From contig NC_039365.1 of the NCBI RefSeq assembly GCF_003573695.1, forward strand, positions 84,237,089 through 84,301,088: 64,000 nucleotides of DNA, written 5' to 3'. Positions 55,920 through 64,000 of this stretch are shown piece by piece; within the stretch, counting starts at the first letter, position 1; each line of letters opens with the position of its first letter. The stretch comes from Papaver somniferum. Taxonomy: Eukaryota; Streptophyta; Magnoliopsida; Ranunculales; Papaveraceae. The notes below the pieces were generated by a model. The model made no database searches. It was not told the origin of the DNA and saw only the letters and a program-made list of their open reading frames with translations. A program made the position numbers and the translations under genes.

Positions 55920-58183
55920 TGTTAGAGCATTGCTCGGTCGAAATCGCATGCATTGTTATCTCAAGCATGTTTTTCAATGTTAGTGAGCAAAACTATAAGT
56001 CTTGATTTCTAGTCTACTATAGCTAAGGTCTCGGACTAGGATAGAAAGTGTAGTTGAGCTCAAGAACTCCATGGCAATCATCATACAAGACGAAGGACTA
56101 CTCAAGGAACTGGTGGATCTTCATCGAATAAAAAGTACGTGGAGACTTGAACTTATCTATCACTCAAAAGTATATTTATCTCCTATATTGAGACAAAAGA
56201 TGTTTTGCTATATAGACTTAGATTATATACATTTGGTATTTCGAGCCGAGTTTATCTCGCCTATCTATTTCTCGAATATGTGTTGGTAAGATTTCGCTTT
56301 AACCAAGTTCATCTTTACCTAGTGACGAAAGTCATGTTATTTTTTCAATCACTTTGAAAATTTCTCTGACGAAAATGGTTTGTGAATAAAAACTATATAA
56401 CGTCCTCTGAGAATGTTTCAATGATTGAAATGAGAGTTTAGATTATATAATCATTGGAGGAAATAATCATTGTTGTGGAAACACATACATGTATAAGTCC
56501 TTATTCGTTTAACCAAATTTTGCGAACTTTGTTGATCAAGTGAACCGGAGTAGTGCGTGAGCTAAGTCCGCGAACCCAGTCGGCGAACTTGAGTAGGTTA
56601 TATCTAAAAACGATGATTGTGAACTTATTCATATTAACTAAGGAACGCAATTGCAAACAGTATATATATAGTTCATGAACCGATTCAAGTGAATCAAATC
56701 GTTTTTGCTTCAATTGTGTCTTGTGTAGTACATGAGATTTCCTTGCAATTGAACGAATCTCTAACTAGTTCATTTGAGTCATTTGAACTAGTTATGCTGA
56801 AGAAGAATATGGTTGATATAAAAGTGATAATATGGCTAACCATTTGGTTTACTATTGTTGAACCAAATAATATATAAGTTTGGGTATGGTTACACAAGCC
56901 TAGAGACGTGCATTTCATTTTTGTATAACAAGCTATGTTTTCGATCTAACGGTTGATAAATATTAGATTGAATCTAATCAGGTTTCCATCTAACGGTGAA
57001 TATTGAATGCTTTGTTACCAAGCTAACATTGATTGCAAACCCTGATTTGAAAGACTATATAAGGGAGAACTCTATCAACTTGGAAACCTAATCCCCACAC
57101 ATTCTGTGTGATACTAGTTGTGCTAAGCTAGAGTCGATTCTCCTTTAACCTTTGGTTTCTTCTTCTCAACCAGGTTAACGACTTAAAGACTTCATTGGGA
57201 TTGTGAAGCCATACCGATACTACTTTATCGTAGTTTTGTGATCTGATCTTGCTGCTTCTATCGTACTTGTACAATTTTAATAATTGTCTTGATATTTTTA
57301 TCTCCGATAGGCAAGATAAAAAGTAATCACAAACATCTTCGTCTCATCGTTTGTGATTCCACAATATCTTTTTTCGCTGCGTCGATTAATACTATTGTGA
57401 GGTGATTGATAATACTAGACTGTTCTTCGGGAATATAAGTCCGGATTATCAATTGGTTCTTGTTCACGACGGAAAAAAACTCGTAGGTATATCGTGGGAG
57501 ACGGATTTATCTATTACCATAGACTTTTCTGTGTCATACAGATTTTTTTACTAAAGTCTTCGACTTTGGGTCGTAACAACTCTTAGTTGTGGGTGAGATC
57601 AGCTAAGGGAATCAAGTACGTAGTATCCTGCTGGGATCAGAGACGTAGGAGCATAACTGTACCTTGGATCAGTGTGAGATTGGTTTGGGTTCAACTACTG
57701 TCAAGACCGAAGTTAGTTTGGAGTAGGCTAGTGTTTGTAGCGGCTTAATACAATGTGTGTTCAATCTGGACTAGATCTCGGGGTTTTTCTGCATTTGCGG
57801 TTTCCTCGTTAACAAAATTCTGGAGTCTGTGTTATTTTTTTTCCGCATTATATTTTGTTATATAATTGAAATATCACCGGTAGTGCGTTGTTCAATCAAT
57901 TAGAATATTCGACCTTTTGGTTGTTGATTTAAATTGATTGACACTTGGATATTGGTCTTTGGTACCATCCAAGTTATCTCTCTAGTATTTGATAAAGACT
58001 AGCAGATTTTTATTTGCTTGAGTATATATCAAATCGAGAGATTGAGATATAAACTCTTTGATATACTTTTTATTTAGATTGAGTCTGCCTGTCTAGTTGA
58101 TTTTCTAGAAAGTATATTGGAGTTTGTCCATACAGATTGCTAAGCGAAATATTGGGTGTGTTTGTTAGACCCCCGCGTTTTCA
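55920..58183 (+). mobile_element. A3 3' LTR
   Basis: 2264 bp, from TGTTAGAGCATTGCTCGGTC to CCCCCGCGTTTTCA, TATATAAG at 57056-57063. It is about 66 bp shorter than the 5' LTR, mostly because part of the GTCCGCGAAC cluster is missing near 56560-56590 and because of an 18-bp gap near 57468. The target duplication GTAGA follows. Confidence 0.92.
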
Positions 58184-58940
58184 GTAGATTGGATTGATTA
58201 ATTGAATAGATCGGCATCAACATATTTTTTTGGATTAAGAGTGTTTTTGGCTTAATCTTAAACGATTACTTCGGTAATTGAACATAAGATAGATCTAAGG
58301 ACCTGACGAAGGAGTTTATGTTAAGATAAACAGAAGAGCCTTTGTACGACTCATATCACTTGGTTAAATAGAGTTGATACCAAACAGATTTGTTGTTCCT
58401 TTACTGTTTGGAATACGAACCAAAGAAATTGTACCAAGTATGTGACTTATTTATAAGTTGGAGGCGTGGGAATACATACGGAACTAGGTGAACTATAGGT
58501 TTAGTTGCTTGGTCTCAACTATACGAAGTTAGGTGTAATTTTGTGTAGCTGCTTAATCCTGAGAGTATTTAATTCTGGACAAGGTCCCAGGATTTTTCTT
58601 CATTTGCGGTTTCCTTGTTAACAAAATCTTGCTGTGTCATTTACTTTATATTTCCGCATTATAATTTTTTTATTATAATTAAAGTAAATTACACAAACGT
58701 TAATTCCTATTTACTTGATAAGCAATCCTATTGTGTTTGGTTAAGTCCGAATCTTTGTATCAAGTAAACATACTTCGTTGTTGCATTGTCTAGATCTCGT
58801 ATCCATAGAAAATCACACGAAGAGTGAACCGATTAGTTGTATTGTCTCGACTCAGTCCATAGACAATCACTTTCGTAGAAAGGACTTATAGATAGGAAAA
58901 GTTTTAGCTTGTGGTATGTTTAGGTACCCTCGCCTTTTAA
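58184..58940 (+). mobile_element. solo LTR D, third segment
   Basis: It continues D after A3 (GTAGATTGGATTGATTAATTG). AAGGTCCCAGGATTTTTCTT and CATTTGCGGTTTCCTTGTTA parallel the A LTR's GTCCCGGGGTTTTTCTGCAT, so D is a distant relative of A. It ends CCTCGCCTTTTAA (expected CA changed), followed by CTTTT, the target duplication. The three D segments add up to about 2.8 kb with no internal sequence. Confidence 0.7.
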
Positions 58941-59057
58941 CTTTTTATAATATTGAGTCTGACTGTCTAGTTGATTCTCTTAAAAGTATATTGGAGTTTG
59001 TCCATACAGATTTCTAAGCGAAATATTGGGTGTGGTTGTTAGACCCCCGCTTTTTCA
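58941..59057 (+). mobile_element. A0 5' LTR, last segment
   Basis: CTTTTTATAATATTGAGTCTG resumes the A0 LTR from the point where it stopped at 30406 and ends CCCCCGCTTTTTCA. The PBS follows as in A1 and A3. Confidence 0.88.
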
Positions 59058-59059
59058 AT

Positions 59060-59071
59060 TGGTATCAGAGC
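59060..59071 (+). other. A0 primer binding site
   Basis: TGGTATCAGAGC, two bases after the LTR end; an exact initiator tRNA-Met-type site. Confidence 0.88.
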
Positions 59072-59099
59072 AGGCAAACAATATAAACCTAATAAGTTT

Positions 59100-59597
59100 G
59101 TGTTTGACTGTTTCCTAAAGACTGTACCTATGGGAAATATCTTTAGGAAGCTTTCTCTTGGCATCTGTAACGCATGCCAGAATTTCGTAAAGATTGCTCA
59201 AAGATTATTGATTAGACCTCTGGTCTCTTGTGATAATCCTGCTTCATTTAAGTCATTGGAAAACTTAGATGATGAGGAACAATCTAAAGGAAAAATTAAA
59301 AGTTCTTCTAAGAAGAGTCTGTTGAAAAAACGCAGTCAACGCTCAAAGATATGGAATCTCACTAGATTTACTCTTAATCTTTATGAGGAATACTATCATA
59401 ATGGATCAATGGACAAATATCTATTTAGAGATTTTGAAAGCGTTTTAAAATTCTTATTAAAGCTTAATTCCTTTGAGAATAAGAATTGTTCTGAGAAAAG
59501 TTTTGTACATGTCAAATCACGTATTCATGATTATGAACTAGACCTACCTCCAACTCATGTGAAATCAATAAAAAGAATTCCTATGAGTGCGGTGTAG
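59100..59597 (+). CDS. A0 ORF1: basic protein of unknown function
   Basis: Up to 165 residues; Met at residue 11 (MGNIFRKLS) is another possible start. It is rich in Lys and Ser in the middle (KGKIKSSSKKSLLKKRSQRS), followed by FTLNLYEEYYHNGSMDKYLF. I see no known domain. It occupies the place of the Gag-like ORF1 of A1 and A3 but is not alignable with it by eye. It could have a nucleic-acid-binding role given the basic stretch (inference). The frame ends at 59597, and the following 640 bp hold no supported ORF. Confidence 0.45.
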   Translation: MFDCFLKTVPMGNIFRKLSLGICNACQNFVKIAQRLLIRPLVSCDNPASFKSLENLDDEEQSKGKIKSSSKKSLLKKRSQRSKIWNLTRFTLNLYEEYYHNGSMDKYLFRDFESVLKFLLKLNSFENKNCSEKSFVHVKSRIHDYELDLPPTHVKSIKRIPMSAV

Positions 59598-60243
59598 GTT
59601 CTAATCTTCAGAAAAAGTCTTTTCTTGGGTTAAAAAAGGGGATTCAAAAAATTCTACTAATCCAGAATATAATCATTACTATGATTATACTAATACATCT
59701 CAACCTGAAAAGTTGCATGAGAATTTCTCTGCACATTTAGTCTCTCGATAACATGACTGGCTTTACCCCATGTGTATATAACTTGATGTGGGGCAAGTGA
59801 TGGTTGAATTTTTGTCTAGATTAATTTCTGTTGTAGATTTTTTTGTTTTCTCCAAAGTTTAACTAAAATTAATGGAGTCTCTCCTTTGTTCTTTTACTGC
59901 ACTGTACTGATCTCTTCAGTGTGCGAACCTTGGATGGTGAACGGCTTAAGAAATCCTACTTTCCTTTTATGGGTCGCTGTTCATGAACGGGTCCAAGCCC
60001 ATTCTTGGGTGTTCAAAAGGATTAGTACACGTACCTTCTTCTTCCTTCCTGTTCACGTACGTGAGCATTCTAGGGTTCATGCTTTTCCTCTATTAAAACT
60101 TCTTTGGAGAAAAATTAAGAAAAAGGGTGTTCAAGGTTAATTCCAAGTAAGTGTTTTCTTCCTCTTTCCTTTCCAATTTCTAGACCTCATGATGAATCTC
60201 AAGGTTTCAAAAATAATTTCAAAAAGTTTGGGTTCTTCATAGC
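59598..60243 (+). other. A0 internal non-coding stretch
   Basis: Between the two A0 ORFs. An 84-codon ORF at 59886-60140 has no recognised domain. A pyrimidine-rich stretch (CTTCCTCTTTCCTTTCC) at 60157 lies before the ORF2 ATG. Nothing else is recognised. Confidence 0.35.
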
Positions 60244-61221
60244 ATGAATCTTCCTTTAGACCAAAATTATCTTAAGATTAGGTTTGTCAATGATTCTTGT
60301 GCTAGTATTTTTGAAAGGATTTCATCTAATGGATTTATTTTAGAAAAGAAATTGGATTCCTCTAGTGGACATAAAGAGGATTTAATTTGTTTTGAAAAAT
60401 TCAATCTTGGAAACATCTTTGATGGTCTTGGCCAAGGGTTTGATACTCTCACAAGAATTTTCTATGCCAACATTCATGATGTTGATCTCGAAAAATTGGA
60501 ATTCAAAACCATGATAAATAGAAAAAGGTTTCTTATTAATAGAGAGTTGATTCCGAATATTACCAAAATTCCTTTGGGTAATTTTCATCTCCCTAGGCCA
60601 AGTGATGAACGACCATCGTATGAAGACATCTCTCATGGTCTCTGTGGCAAGAAGTTTGTTTGGAATGAAGGGAAATTTCCAACTAATGTTCTTAGTATTA
60701 CCTTGATGACTTTCGGGAAACTTGGTATCTATAATCTTTGTCCCTACATAATTGAGAATTCTCGGTGGAGTCGCGAGTTTGTAGAGTTAGTTTATTTCCT
60801 TGAATCGGGTATTCTGAGTCTCGATATTTGTGGTTTCATCATTTTTCAAATGGATTCGATGACTTCACCCAACAAGAAGTTAGTCTTTCCTTGCTTGATT
60901 AGTAAAATTTTCCATGAACGTGGTTTTGATCCAATTGGAAATTCCCTTAAAGCTCCCAAATCTGTTCGTCCCTGTACTTTCAAACATATGAGGGAAAATG
61001 TGTGCCAAAGACAAAGATGTGATTCCCTTGACGGTTTCTGTGACCTTACCACCTTGAGTCTTCTTCAAAAAATTCACAACGGTGTGTGTAAGGTCAATTC
61101 AATGGTAAAATGCGTGCAAGAACAATTAATGTTGGTTGCAACTAAGTTTCCCGAGATCAAGGAAGATATGAACATGATTCAAGCATTTTGGATTGTTTCC
61201 GATGATGAAGGTGATAAGTAA
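60244..61221 (+). CDS. A0 ORF2: resembles the 'putative plant transposon protein' family
   Basis: Intact 325-codon frame. The layout is FYANIHDVDLEKLEFKTMIN, then RKRFLINRELIPNITKIPLG, YEDISHGLCGKKFVWNEGKF, a Leu-rich block with CPYIIENSRWSREFVELVYF, LESGILSLDICGFIIFQM, and KLVFPCLISKIFHERGF near residue 225. This order resembles the plant transposon-associated domain (F-Y-A-N, then R-x-x-x-F-x-x-x-x-I-N, then L-x-F-P-x-L-I). The C-terminus has a probable helical segment and an acidic end (SDDEGDK). Its function is unknown in the family. A1 and A3 have no counterpart. The assignment is by eye only. Confidence 0.55.
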   Translation: MNLPLDQNYLKIRFVNDSCASIFERISSNGFILEKKLDSSSGHKEDLICFEKFNLGNIFDGLGQGFDTLTRIFYANIHDVDLEKLEFKTMINRKRFLINRELIPNITKIPLGNFHLPRPSDERPSYEDISHGLCGKKFVWNEGKFPTNVLSITLMTFGKLGIYNLCPYIIENSRWSREFVELVYFLESGILSLDICGFIIFQMDSMTSPNKKLVFPCLISKIFHERGFDPIGNSLKAPKSVRPCTFKHMRENVCQRQRCDSLDGFCDLTTLSLLQKIHNGVCKVNSMVKCVQEQLMLVATKFPEIKEDMNMIQAFWIVSDDEGDK

Positions 61222-61567
61222 ATCTTGTTGTCTTTATTAGCTTGTTGATTTTATTCTGTCTAGGAAATATTCTTATAAGAATTTTATTCTTGTGTTTTAG
61301 GAAGAATAACTAGAGTTCGGAATAACCATTATTGTGATTACACATATCTATTTCAAACGATTTTCATCTTCTATGTTTTTAGATTTATTTGCTTAAATTC
61401 TAAAGTTTGTTTGGAAGATGATTTTTGCAGTATTAATCTTTATGGTTTTATATATTGTAATTTGTTATGGGATATGTGTGTTTGCGTCCGTGAACTATGA
61501 TTGTCCCATACTTGGTCAAAAGTTAAGTCTTTCATATGTCGATATGCAAGTATTGATAAAAGATTGA
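61222..61567 (+). other. A0 3' internal region, cut by element F
   Basis: Matches the region after ORF2 in A1 and A3 (GAAGAATAACTAGAGTT, TTGTTTGGAAGATGATTTTT, GATATGTGTGTTTGCGTCC). It stops at AAAGATTGA, where the F LTR begins. A0's PPT and 3' LTR lie beyond the window or were lost. Confidence 0.75.
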
Positions 61568-61852
61568 TGTCATGAACTGAATTCCAGATTCACCAACTTT
61601 CAGTGCCTTATCTTCCTCAGACAAGGAATGAGCCTTAATAAATTTCAATTATTGGTTGAATGGTTTTCTCTCACAACCAATCCGAGAAGATAAACCAAAG
61701 AAAGGCTGAATCAGCCGATGGGTGCAAACATCAAACAAAGTAACTTAAAACAAGATAAGAGAAATACATTCCCACAATGGGCTTAACAAAGAAAAAGTCT
61801 AATAAGGTTGTCATGGCCTAGCTAGCTAAAGAGAAACACTAGGTACATGACA
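61568..61852 (-). mobile_element. 3' LTR of chromodomain Gypsy element F
   Basis: 285 bp. In element orientation it starts TGTCATGTACCTAGTG and ends TTCATGACA. It is preceded by the PPT GAAGGGGGTAT (plus-strand ATACCCCCTTC at 61853-61863). The ends TGTCATG...CATGACA form a 7-bp inverted repeat. The left flank ATTGA (61563-61567) should recur at the other end, which is outside the window. Confidence 0.85.
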
Positions 61853-61864
61853 ATACCCCCTTCT

Positions 61865-62100
61865 TTGGAAAATCCTTGTCCTCAAGGATAAAGTATGGGA
61901 ATTGGGAATGAATGTGGCCAATGTCCTCCCATGTCGCATCTTCAGCAGGAGCCCCAACCCATTGAATCAAAACTTGAGGAAAAGTGGTATCATCCCTGAT
62001 AATATATCTGGAGTCAAACACAACAATAGGGGTGACAATGAAGGTACCTGAACTATCCACCAGTGGCAGGGTAGGAGTGGGAACAACATGCTGACCAATT
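61865..62100 (-). pseudogene. chromodomain of element F
   Basis: The frame reads [19 protein letters not shown], then GAPAEDATWEDIGHIHSQFP and FILEDKDF. The W-x-G-x-P-x-x-x-A-T-W-E-D pattern is a chromodomain. It is in a different frame from the integrase, separated by a frameshift around 62050-62100. In chromoviruses this domain helps direct integration to particular chromatin. Confidence 0.85.
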
Positions 62101-63212
62101 TTTTCTTTAATTGTGAAACATGAAACACATGGTGAATTCTTGAACCAACAAGCAACTTCAACTTATAAGCAACAACACCCACTTTGTTTAAGACTTCAAA
62201 AGGGCCAAAATATTTTGCATCAAGCTTCATATTAGTTCTGAGAGCCACTGAAGATTGTCTATAAGGTTGTAACTTCAATAAAACCAAGTATCCCTCTGTA
62301 AAAGATCTGTCAGTCCTTTTAATATCAGCAAAATGTTTAATTCTGTGTTGGGCTTGAATCAGATCATCCTTGAGTAACTGCAGCATGTGATCTCTTTCCT
62401 GAAGATATTCTTGTACAGTTGCAACAAATGCAGTAGCCTGCACTGGAAAAGCCATGTGTGGGGGAATGTAGCCATATAAAGCCTGAAATGGTGTCATCTT
62501 CATACTGGTACGGTAATTGGTTTTGAACCACCATTCATCAAGGGACAACCATTTAAACCATTGCTTAGGAGTAACACCAGTCATGCACCTCAAATATTGT
62601 TCCAAGCAAGCATTGGTTCTCTCAGTTTGTCCATCTGTTTGTGGATGATATGATGTACTGAGGTTCAATTGAGTGCCCAGAGATTTAAATAAATGTTTCC
62701 AAGCTAATAAATACCTTATCCCTGTCAGATACAATGGATCTTGGAAGACCATGAAGTTTGAAGATATGGTGCATGAATTCCTTGGCTACTGAGATAGCAG
62801 TGAAAGGGTGACTCAAGGAAATAAAATGACTATATTTAGTAAGCATGTCCACCACTACCAAAATGACAGTCTTCTTGTACGACATAGGCAAACCCTCTAT
62901 AAAATCCATAAAAATGTGTTGTCATGCTCTCTCTGGAATTGGAAGTGGTTGTAATAGTCCAGCAGGGGAAAAATGATCAGTCTTATTGCATTGGCAGACA
63001 TCACAGGCAGCAACAAATGTGAAGATATCTTCCTTCATATGAGGCCAGTAGAAATAATCTTTTGCTCTAGTGTAAGTGCCCATCATCCTAGAATGTCCTC
63101 CTACAGCTGAAGTATGCACATAGTGAATGATGGTTTGCCCGATGTTCATGTGAGAACCAATATAGAAGAGTCTAGACTTGAATCTGAGAATGCCATCTTT
63201 GAGTGAGTACAA
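61967..63212 (-). pseudogene. integrase of element F
   Basis: 63212-62922 has the zinc-finger region (GQTIIHYVHTSAVGGHSRMM and CDVCQCNKTDH, the H-H-C-C pattern). 62909-62685 has [10 protein letters not shown]...[12 protein letters not shown] with the first catalytic Asp, and [15 protein letters not shown] with the second. 62752-62100 has [14 protein letters not shown] with the catalytic Glu and the C-terminal block [15 protein letters not shown]...[10 protein letters not shown]. The three pieces are in different frames. Confidence 0.9.
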
Positions 63213-64000
63213 ATTATTGGTAGGAGTGATGAGGAGTTCAGAAATTAATTATTGAGCATGAGAGTCCTCAGTGCAACTTGCAATAATATCTTGGAACCAT
63301 TGTGGCTAAGAAACTGCCATAGCTTGACATGTAGAAGCATCATGAGGAAGCCTAGATAAGGCATCTGCCACTTTGTTTTCCATGCCCTTTTTGTACTTGA
63401 TAACATAATCCAGCCCCATCAATTTCATGAGCCATTTCTATTTCAAGACAATAATAAGCCTTTGTTCCATAAGATACTTCAAGCTTTGGTGATCTGTATG
63501 AATAATGAATTGACTATGAGAAAGATAGTGCCTCCATTTTTGGACTGCCATGACAATGGCCAATAATTCCTTCTCATAAGTGGATAAAGCCAATGCTTTG
63601 GGCCCTAAAGCTTTGCTATAAAATGCAATTGGTCTTCCATTTTGCATCAATACTTCCCTAACCCCTGTAGAGCAAGCATCTGTTTCCAGTGTAAATGGTT
63701 GAGAAAAATTTGGAAGAGCCAGAATTGGAGCAGAAATCATTGCTTGTTTCAAAGCAGAAAATGCTTGTAAGGCTAAAGGAGACCACACAAAAGAATCTTT
63801 CTTCAACATATCTGTAAGTGGCTTGCTGAGAACTCCATAACCCTTGACAAATCTTCTGTAATAACTAGTCAAACCCAAAAAAAAAACTCAACTGCTTCAA
63901 TTTAACTGGTTGTGGCCAAGTTTGCATTGCAACAATTTTATCAGGGTCAGCAGCAACTTCTTGTGAAGTAATAAGATGGCCCAAATAATCCAGCTGAGGT
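63213..64000 (-). pseudogene. reverse transcriptase C-terminus and RNase H of element F
   Basis: At the right edge the frame reads LDYLGHLITSQEVAADPDKI. Then come GLTSYYRRFVKGYG, the RNase H motifs TLETDACSTG, AFYSKALGPK and STYEKELLAIVMAVQKWRHY, and IHTDHQSLKYL. A stop at about 63438 interrupts the frame before [20 protein letters not shown], and further stops lie near 63250 and 63306. The catalytic RT motif is beyond the window. Confidence 0.9.

Larger units (their letters stand above)
48610..58183 (+). mobile_element. complete non-autonomous element A3
   Basis: A 9574-bp unit with a perfect target duplication GTAGA (48605-48609 and 58184-58188). About 1461 bp of that is the nested solo LTR E with its TSD. 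The order is 5' LTR, PBS, broken ORF1, ORF2, long tail with several PPTs, 3' LTR. No enzyme domains are present. It is the best-preserved A-family reference in the window. Confidence 0.92.
61853..64000 (-). mobile_element. internal region of Gypsy element F (Reina-like chromovirus), degenerate
   Basis: From right to left: RT end, RNase H, integrase zinc finger, integrase core, integrase C-terminus, chromodomain, then PPT and LTR. This is the Gypsy order with a C-terminal chromodomain. A short LTR and this chromodomain type suggest the Reina clade (inference). Several stops and frameshifts make it inactive. The 5' part lies beyond the right edge. Confidence 0.9.

Noticed and set aside
29005..56918. 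Recurring small ORFs of 60-80 codons (for example near 29005, 31423, 37454, 49484, 56689, and 29722, 32137, 38125, 50142)
   Set aside because: They lie at the same place in every A-family LTR, overlap the promoter region and appear in both strands; their similarity follows from LTR homology, not from a conserved protein.
59886..60140. 84-codon ORF between the two A0 ORFs
   Set aside because: Irregular composition, no domain, and no counterpart in other A elements.

Overview
The window is nuclear DNA of a flowering plant, most likely a eudicot. The base composition is low in GC, the coding density is very low, and nearly every recognisable protein is a plant retrotransposon domain. The single convincing host gene belongs to the plant-specific NDR1/HIN1-like family and sits at 16155-16796 on the minus strand. 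The species cannot be fixed from the sequence. A basal eudicot such as a poppy relative is only an impression.

Layout. Positions 1-4218 are a Ty3/Gypsy element with long LTRs and only 245 bp left between them; a 385-bp MITE sits inside its 3' LTR. Positions 4219-6914 are a dead minus-strand Copia pol, cut at both ends. Positions 6915-7300 look like one end of a CACTA DNA transposon, followed by about 3.3 kb with exon-like pieces. Positions 11177-13122 are a 40-bp tandem repeat and the 5' end of another minus-strand Copia element. Positions 13903-20871 are a calmer segment with two TTA-flanked MITEs, the NHL gene, a possible Helitron and a 100-bp tandem repeat.

Positions 20872-61567 are one Russian-doll nest. 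A host element A0 (Sirevirus-like signals, no pol) has its first LTR split twice. The first insertion is complete element B (20913-28181, TSD CTATC). The second is solo LTR D (30407-58940, TSD CTTTT). D is itself split by two more A-family elements: A1 (30568-46723, TSD ACAAC/ACAAG) and A3 (48610-58183, TSD GTAGA). A1's 3' LTR holds a tandem C array of three LTRs and two internal regions (38410-46227, TSD TTTGG). A3's second ORF is cut by solo LTR E (52674-54129, TSD CAAAG). A0 is then broken at 61567 by minus-strand chromodomain element F, which runs off the right edge.

The A, B and C families carry no protease, integrase or reverse transcriptase, so they must have moved with enzymes supplied by other elements. 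B and C share a PBS type, a 3'-terminal organisation, a short hydrophobic ORF with a DPQxFRLL motif, and an array of short hairpins just before the polypurine tract. The stems of those hairpins differ in sequence but remain paired. This hairpin array is the most interesting possibly undescribed signal in the window. The A family keeps several GGGGGAG polypurine tracts and LTR palindromes typical of Sireviruses. A0 carries a different ORF from A1 and A3, one that resembles the 'putative plant transposon protein' family.
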